From: Avena insularis
Lineage: Eukaryota; Streptophyta; Magnoliopsida; Poales; Poaceae
Length of the DNA stretch: 64,000 nt
NCBI GenBank assembly: GCA_023614405.1
Contig: CM042693.1
Span: 158,736,731 to 158,800,730, forward strand
Direction of reading: 5' to 3'
The position numbers and the translations under genes were made by a program. Positions 56,585 to 64,000 of this stretch are shown here, piece after piece. The notes under the pieces were generated by a model. The model did not search any database, was not told the DNA's origin, and was given only the letters and a program-made list of their open reading frames with translations. How positions within the stretch are numbered: position 1 is the first letter of the stretch; the number at the start of each line of letters is the position of its first letter.

Positions 56585-59500
56585 TGTGACATCCCAATTT
56601 CAGCAACCCTGATTTGTTGTACAAAAGGGGAAAAATTAAGGGGAACAAAAACTTTTTCTTGTTACATGTTGCAATGTTTTTTTACTTGTTTGCTTGTGTT
56701 CATGCAATTGGTTGTGTGTTAGATGATATACCCCTTATCTCAACCTGAGTTGACATAAACTATTTTATGAAGGAAATGTGTTGTCCCATCCTCTTTATTC
56801 TCAAATGTTCTAGCTTTTCATACTTGAGCCAAGATGACTTGGACACAACAAAATATTTTACTAGTTTCTATGAACAAAACTATGAAGACCTATATATAAT
56901 CTCCTTATGTATTCAAGACAAAACTTCAACTACTCTTACCTCTAGGTTTTCTAAAAAAAATTCCTAAAACCCTTTCCTTTCCAATCTTGGTAGAAATACC
57001 AAGAGGTTCTTATCTTACTTAAAATTACAACCTTTTCAAAACACCCATTTTACCTCAAGCTAGGCTTGATGGTAACTTTAGTAATAGTTGGATAAGTTGA
57101 TATGATGAGTTGCCTTGATATGATGTTTGATGAATTGCCTTGATATGCTGATTTCCTTGATTGCCTAGACATTAGAGAGAGCTAATCTAGTATCTCATCC
57201 CTTAGGACCCAATCTATGTTTGTGATCATCAATCTCAAACCAAGCATCCAAATCTGGATCTATCCTAAGCCAGTAAAGTGACCATCTCATCTCCTAATTA
57301 GATTAATCTAGGGATAATCCCTTTTGATAGTTTCCAAACTTCATGAAGACCAAGTATAAGCATGGATCCTATCTACTCAATGAACAAATAAACATCATCT
57401 ACTTGATCATTAGTTGGAGCCTAGCATCACCTCAAAATCTTTTCCACTTGTAATCTAGTCTAAAACTCTAAATCTGCCAAAATGGCTAAGTATGAAATCC
57501 TTATCTGGATTCAATCTTTGAGACTCCACCCCTTCTAACCTATGTTCACTCTTGAGAATGTACTTGAACCACCTTGTATTACATCATTAGTACTACCAAA
57601 TCCCACTTTTTTATCTTGGCTAAACTCTTCTTGTACCCACTCATCCATGATGGTTTTATAATTAAGAAAGTAATCTCTTCTGTAAATCTTATCATCTTGC
57701 CTACTTTGGCAGAAGTTCACATATCTATGGTACCTACCTTAACCAACTCCTTGCATGGTTATGATATACTACCCATGGTATATCAAAACATACTAAACTT
57801 GTATCCATTGGAGCATTGTGATTCTTAAACCCACATAGTTTATGAGGCATCATGACTCATCTATTATGGCAGCCTGATTTTGAACAAAGTTTGTCATCTC
57901 TTATAGACGACCTCAAATACATCCAAGCCCAAATATTGCTTCCATGATCATCTATATATCTTGGTCTCACTATCCATCTATCCCTTGTATCAAGGTGATC
58001 TCTAAGCTCCCTAATCCAACCATGTTTAGGTGGCATAAAAATATCAAAACCCTAGATTCTCCCAAATCTAGTTTCTTCCAATTTCACCATGATCCTTCAA
58101 AACTCAAGTGTAAAATGATGGATAAATCAAGCTTATATCATCTACCTTGGAGATAATAATTCACCAAATAATTCCCATAATTATTCGAATCCTAAAACTA
58201 TTTAATTTGCATTTTTGGCAAAACCCTAGAAACTTTGTCTATAAAGGAAAGTTTGTTATTCTCCAAATCACTTTGCCAACTCAATGCACATTTGGTTTCT
58301 ATACATCATACCCCACCTTCCCATCTCAAAAATAAAATTTTTTGAGATTCTTTATTATTTCTTTTTTCCCTTCTTATTAAATCACAGAAACAAGAAATAA
58401 TTGCTTAAAAATACTTTTCCCTCTAAATAAATTACAATAAAATTCTCCAATGTGTGATATGGTATTTAGGACCATATGCCATCAAAAACCCACCTTGTAC
58501 AATGTAAAAATATCAAATGAGATTCTAGAAACCATTTCTGCACTATTTGAGTAATTGATATAATGTGGACAAAAATCATCTGAAAAATCTCAAATAATTC
58601 CTAGAGAAGTTTCTTGACCTCTTCTATCCTCTAGTACCCTTTACCCACCTTGTCAAGAGTAAAATTATTGACTTGCTTCATAAGCATCCCTCTAGTCAAT
58701 TTTTGGCCACATTCAAACTAAATCCTTAAACACTCATCAAACCTCCTCCAACTTGGTCAACTAAGCTTGTACAACACCCAATACCCTCCTGGTCGAGCTA
58801 CACTATAGCTTGGCACTGTTCACCTTTGTCCTCTATCTTTTGGAGAAGAAGAGAGAGAGAGTGGACACACAAAACATGCCTAGTAAATATCTCCACCCTC
58901 AAGTCCTGCAGCCACCCCTCTACCCTTCTAGGCCCCCCACACACCTTCTCCATCGCCCCTGGCAGCCAATGGGCAAGCCTAGGACTAGCCCTACCCCCTC
59001 CACGGTCTAATCTCACCATGAAACAATCCAACTTGGTATAAGATGCCTAGAGCCTCTCTAGCCCCCCTCTCTTCCCCTCATTTGCATCTCGTCGCTCCCA
59101 TATACCTCCCCGAAGCTCCTACTCTCCCCTCTGCTCCCCTTTTCCCTGGACATAGAACTTCGAGCTCGAACAACTACATGTAAGGAGGAGGTCGTGTGCA
59201 CTCCCTACTGCATCTCTCCCTCTCGTTTTTGCCCAGGCACGATTCCCTAGTTGATCTGCATCTAACCCTCCCTTTATCTTTACATGCATGTGTCCCTAGG
59301 AGGAGCTCCGGCGAGCCCCCGAGCGCTTCCCACCAGCACCGACGCGCGAGACCTCTTCCAGCGACTAACCCCACCGAGCCACCCCTCATCCTGACCTCTG
59401 TCGTCGACCGCGTCATCCCCGACCTTCCTCGATGCTCCTCGGAGCCCTGGTAAGCCGCCCGACCAGCTCTTGTCGGCTGGTAGGGTTTATTCCCGAGCTG

Positions 59501-62491
59501 CCTAGCAGGAGGAAGAAGAAAGCCTACCCACCGCTGATCTATCTCTAATCCAATGGTCGCCCTTCCCACGAACCCCTTCACCCCTTAGCCCCGCTAACGG
59601 GCCGGCCCAACCAGGCCGGCAGCCAGATATTCCCCGTGCGAGCAGAAACTCCGGGTGGGCCGAAAGCTCAGCCCACTGCCCAGCCACGCACAGATCCGGC
59701 CCGAGACGCTCCAGTAATCCTTTTTATTTATCTATATTTGTAGATCTGTTTCTTAGGCATGATGGTTTAATTCAAAAGGAAAATGGAAAATACATATATA
59801 TGGCCAGAGGATATTTTTACCCTGAACCTACATGTCTTCCCAAACATGAAGTGCCTAAGTTTGACCCAAACCATGTCCAGTTTTATCTCAATAAATCAGC
59901 TACATAAATATATTATTTTTACAAAATTAATCCTTCTGTGAGTTTGATAACTCCAAATGAACTAAACCTGTTTTGTACTGCAAGGTATTGAACATACCTT
60001 TCATGTCACCTTGGCCCCATACTCAATCGGTTACTAGTTTACATATAGCAAAAATAAAAAACAGGGCATATCTGCATTTAGAAAATTTCATAGGCTGAAC
60101 CAGAGATGGTTTTGACCTAATTCCAACTTTCTATAGACATGCATACCAAGATCTATCAAACCCTAGGAGACCATATTTTTCCAAGCCCCTAATGAATTAT
60201 TAGCAATTAATCTGTTCTGTGCAGGATTTATTCACTCATAAAATCACCACATTAGTTACGAATTCCAAAAAGGATGATTCCAATTTCTATAGAAAGGTAA
60301 TTCAAATACCTAACACGTGTCCTTGGAATGACATCAAAATCTCATGTAGATTATTTCTGGTAAATATTTTGAGGTGATTCCAACTCTTAGTTAATTAGTC
60401 CATTAAACACTACCTAATCATCCAAGGAATTAATTTTTGGAGCTCCATAACTTTTCTGGTGAATTATTCCCTAAGACTAGAGTTTTATTCAGTATAAAAT
60501 GCATAGCAAATTAATGGAAATTGATAAATTAGTGAAAACACTTTTTGGCTTCATTTTATCAATATCTATCTGATGGTATTATTTTTACACAATGTTATCA
60601 TATAGAACTTGGCCTCACTCTATAAACCCTTATCTAGGTAGTTTTGGATGATAAATCTTAATAGTAATTCTACAAAGGCAACTAAATGAAATGAATTACT
60701 CTAATTCCAAATCGTCAAAGCCTACTGAAGTAAATAATGTGTTGTATGTTGCTTGCTATATGTATTGGTGTGTGTATGCATTGTATTGATTGTGGTGTTG
60801 TTTGTTTGCATGTATGCTCGAAAACGACAATAGTTGCGATTGTGTGACGCCAAGAGGAGGGAAGCATCAGATTGTTCTTATTCTTGCTATTGGTATTCTG
60901 GTATTCCAAAGAAGTCATGGGACACCTCGCTGCTCACATGCAACCCACCTTCTTGCTCATAAGCCCTTGTCCTACTCTTATACTCATGCATGTTTTATGT
61001 AATTGTTTATAGAAGTTCCATGGTTTTACTAGTCTGTTTTATATGTGGGCATGTTTGCCTCCTCCAAACCATTACCCCTTTGTACTACTAAGTACAACCC
61101 CATTGCCGACACCTATTTTCCTCTAGTATGGTAGATGGTGTTTTAACACCACAACCCCTTGGAGACCCCGTATTATCCTAAGAAAAAGTACAGGATGGGA
61201 AGACCACGAAAAGTTTACAAAAATGATTTATGAGAAAATCTTGGTTAGGTTTGGCCTACCAAGTGAGTTTGAGAAAGAAAAAGGTTTTGGTTTTACAAAA
61301 GAGGAAAGAGAGAGGAGGGAAAAGGTTTACAAAAAAGCACCCGGTTCTTTGCATTTTTCCCAGAACAATTAACCCGTGCAACCACATTACTCTGGAATGG
61401 GACAGGGATGGATTCGAAGTTTGCTACTCTGCTATGGGAATTCTCACAACTACTTATAAGGGATCATACCCCTTGAATGTCGGGGTTCCTTTACGTAAAA
61501 GGGTCAACTACGAGGCAGTCACCTGGAGGAACTGTGAACTGCCCCTGGGAGCAGCCGAGCGATACTATGATCCCCTCATTAAAAGTGCCCTTCTAGTGGA
61601 GTGGGAAGGCACTCCGGTTGGTCCTTGGATCCAGACGTCCCGGTGTTGAGGGGAACAACTCATAGGGTAGGGCCTATACTAGAGTGGCATCTGAAGAGTA
61701 TTTGTCGGTTACTCGACCCACGATCAGTAGGGATCAGGGGAGGGTACCCCTTTGTTGTGGATAAAGTGTACAACCTCTTCAGAGTGTAAATCTATTCGAA
61801 TAGCCGTGTGCACGGTCATGGACGGTTGAGAAGGTTGCTGTAGAGTAGTGCTAGTTTTGATTACAAAAAGGACTTTGGAAAAGCAAGACTCGGAAATGTT
61901 TTGACCATGGGATGGTCAAAAAAAGGAGTGAAGGAGTTTTGGTCATGAGATGACCGGGAGAAAGAAACAAATGGGTGACCCAATCCTAGTGTTTTCGAAA
62001 ACTTTTCAAAAAGACTTTCCAAATGTTTTACAAAAGTTTTTCAGTAAATATATAGACATGCTATATCTACAAGAGAAACTAGTTTATAAAAGAACCTCTA
62101 TTGGATCCCTCCTACCATAGACATAATGCATGTCCTTTATTATTGTTCTTTTAAGGTGGTTTGCGAGTACATTCAAAGTACTTACCGGCATTGTCCCTGA
62201 CTATTTACTTGGCCAAATTTTCAGAGGATCAAGGAATGATGAAGTTACTGACGTCTATGCAAGCTAAGCCGTGTTCCCGGTCAATCGCCTGTAGTTTAAG
62301 GCATGACATGGGATCTGTGAATGAAGACTTCCGCTATTGTTTTGGCGTAATGGCACTAGTGTAAGTTTGGTACTCATTAAATTCTGGATGTTGTAATGAT
62401 ACTTGTCGGTTATGCTCACGGCTCACTAATCATGGGAACATGAATTGCACGCATAACGGGGATTCTCGGACTGTAAATCCGGGGTCCCACA
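56585..62491 (+). mobile_element. Element I: 5.9-kb TG...CA insertion, probable giant solo LTR
   Basis: Starts TGTGACATCCC and ends GGGGTCCCACA, flanked by the perfect duplication CCGCT (56580-56584 and 62492-62496). Block P copy 1 is uninterrupted at this point. The start resembles Element B's LTR (TGTCACATCCC). The last 1.7 kb has the same kind of features as B's LTR tail, for example an AATAGCCGTGTGCACGGTCATGGAC stretch near 61798, so I orient it plus. No second copy of the start, no primer site, no purine tract and no gag or pol are seen. A CT-rich, GC-rich segment (58790-59710) is the likely promoter and leader area. The 139-codon ORF at 61230-61649 matches nothing I know. Confidence 0.72.
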
Positions 62492-62949
62492 CCGCTGGTG
62501 GTTGGCGCTCCGACACCACCCTAACGCTGCCCTGATGCTTCGATGACGAGATGGGTCACCTCCTTCGTTTGTAGTCTCTATGACTGTGATCTGGCACGGG
62601 TTGCAGTGTCCTCTAGGTGCACCTCGTGCCACCGTGTTCGTCTTCTTCATCGGCCATTGCTCCCTCTACTGATTTCTTAGCGAGGACCTCGGGTAAGTGG
62701 TGATTTATCCCTTCCTTCTCTCGATTCCTTTTGAAATCCCTCACTTTGGTAATGGATTCTTCCTAGATAGCCCTATGGCTTGTTCTAGGGTGTCTCTGTG
62801 TGATCAATACTACTTGCGGCTTGATTGGTTTAGAAGTGATGAATATTTGTTTTACCCAAATGTTTTCCTGAACTTTAACCTTTTTCATGGATGAAGTGAT
62901 TTAGTATTGTTACTGACTAACTGTTATCTATGTACTAGCTTATATCCTG

Positions 62950-63999
62950 TGGATACATGTGTTTACTGTGCTACTGATGATGATCTTACTTAGCTAAAGA
63001 TCTCTAGAATGAATCTTTTAGCACTAGTGTCCCTGGTACTTCTCTTTCTGGTGGTAATTAAATAGTAGGATATATTGAATATTGCTTGGTATCCATGATA
63101 TTATGATGATATCATTATCTTTTCCTATGTACTAAACCAATAATTTCTTGCTCCTGGACTAGATAAGTAGAATGTATTTAATTAATACTTGTGAACCATG
63201 GTTATTAATTACTTTGTGAACCAGAGGTCAGTATCGATGAGGATAGATTGAGTTCATTATATGAACTAACATCGTCTGGTCGAAAATTGTTTTCTGGTAA
63301 GAAATGCAATAAGTCTCTGAAAAAACATTCTGCATCAAAATAAATTATTGTTTCCAATGAATGGCATGTTTCTGAATAGCAGAGGTCTTAATGAATTGGC
63401 TAATCATTTACACTTTGCACATTGTTCTTGGGATCATAATTTAGATTTTGTGGATATTTCTAAAATAGGTAGACGAGAATTCTCAAAGATTTTACTTGAT
63501 CGCCTGTTGGGTGGTATAAACTTTTAGTGGCATTCTTGCCCACCTAGGGGGCGTTCCAGTGGTATTTTACTCGGTGTAAGGACTGATACCATGGATATTC
63601 TGGCTTGTTCGGAGGGAGAGTTTCATATTAAGCTCCACATTCATAATAAAGATGAAAATTTCACATGGAGCCTTGTGGCTGTGTATAGTGATGCACAAGA
63701 CACTTTTAAAGCTTTTTTTCTTCAAGAATTGGTTAACTTAGAAAAATATAATCCATACCCTATTCTCATAGAAGGTGATTTTAATTTTCTTATTTTTAGT
63801 TTGAGAAGAGTGAAGGCCGGTTCGACGATCATTGGCCTTTCCTTTTTAATGTTGTTATAAAAAGTCTTGATTTAAAGGAAGTAACCATGATCGCATGATA
63901 GTTTACATGGGAAAATAGTCTGCCAGAACCAACGTATAAAAATTTTGATCGCGTACTAATGATCTTTGATTGGGAAGAAGACTTCCCTCTAGTCTCAGT
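62950..63999 (+). pseudogene. Element J: L1-type LINE endonuclease region, running off the window
   Basis: From about 63357 the plus strand encodes an apurinic-type endonuclease of a LINE ORF2. The NSRGLNELANH start, a PPRGRSSGILLGV block, FTWSLVAVYSD, and LIEGDFN with catalytic Asp/Asn context are visible. Later FTWENSLPEPTY and FDRVLM blocks run to the window end. It needs frame changes near 63790-63830, and has stops near 63523 and 63897. The sequence from about 62950 to 63356 is probably LINE leader or the end of an ORF1-like region, but I cannot identify a domain there. RT should follow beyond 63999. Confidence 0.8.
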
Positions 64000-64000
64000 A

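Larger units (their letters stand above)
52918..62900. repeat. Repeat block P, copy 2, interrupted twice
   Basis: Matches 18038-19762 in three pieces: 52918-53702, 55971-56584 and 62497-62900. The gaps are a LINE (Element H) and a TG...CA insertion (Element I). The piece boundaries agree with uninterrupted sequence in copy 1. See copy 1 for the two possible identities. Confidence 0.72.

Noticed and set aside
61230..61649. 139-codon plus-strand ORF
   Set aside because: Inside Element I, in a segment that resembles the non-coding tail of another LTR. No recognisable domain; it overlaps the next ORF.

Overview
This window looks like intergenic DNA from a large grass genome, most likely a cool-season (Pooideae) grass. 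It is made almost entirely of nested retrotransposons. I see no credible host gene, tRNA gene, rRNA operon, CRISPR array or bacterial-type system. The grass assignment rests on family resemblance: a BARE/Angela-like Copia LTR, Athila-type LTRs beginning TGATACGTCG with a tRNA-Asp-type primer site, chromodomain Ty3/gypsy elements carrying an extra ORF upstream of gag (the orf0 arrangement known from rice RIRE3/RIRE8), L1-type LINEs and a 5S-bearing Cassandra LTR. Element letters below are mine.

Layout. 1-7907: Element A, a minus-strand chromovirus whose 3' end lies off-window. It shows broken pol (interrupted by a Cassandra solo LTR at 478-758), gag, an intact 263-codon orf0 and a 4.0-kb 5' LTR. 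7908-16039: Element B, a plus-strand non-coding LTR element whose 5' LTR was cut by A. 16040-17533: Element C, a Copia LTR piece cut by B. 17534-19762: an LTR-like fragment and repeat block P copy 1. 19763-21268: two Athila-type LTR pieces head to head, a potential hairpin. 20649-26204: Element D, a minus-strand non-autonomous Athila-type element with one intact 124-codon ORF. 26205-52917: Element E, an old minus-strand chromovirus that hosts Element F (29660-41674, complete, TSD TGGTC) and Element G (41716-49740, complete, TSD ATGAC, gag-protease only). 52918-62900: block P copy 2, broken by a minus-strand LINE (Element H, flanked by an unusually long duplication) and by a 5.9-kb TG...CA insertion with TSD CCGCT (Element I, probably a giant solo LTR). 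About 62950 to the end: plus-strand LINE endonuclease remnant (Element J).

Insertion order from nesting: C before B before A; E before D, F and G; block P before H and I. Most pol genes are broken by stops and frameshifts. The ORFs that stay open are orf0 in A and F and the small ORF of D, and these are the most interesting coding signals here. I found no wholly new molecular system. The best leads are the orf0 proteins, the single-ORF non-autonomous Athila family, the inverted LTR pair, the LINE with a ~137-bp flanking duplication, and the giant solo LTR.
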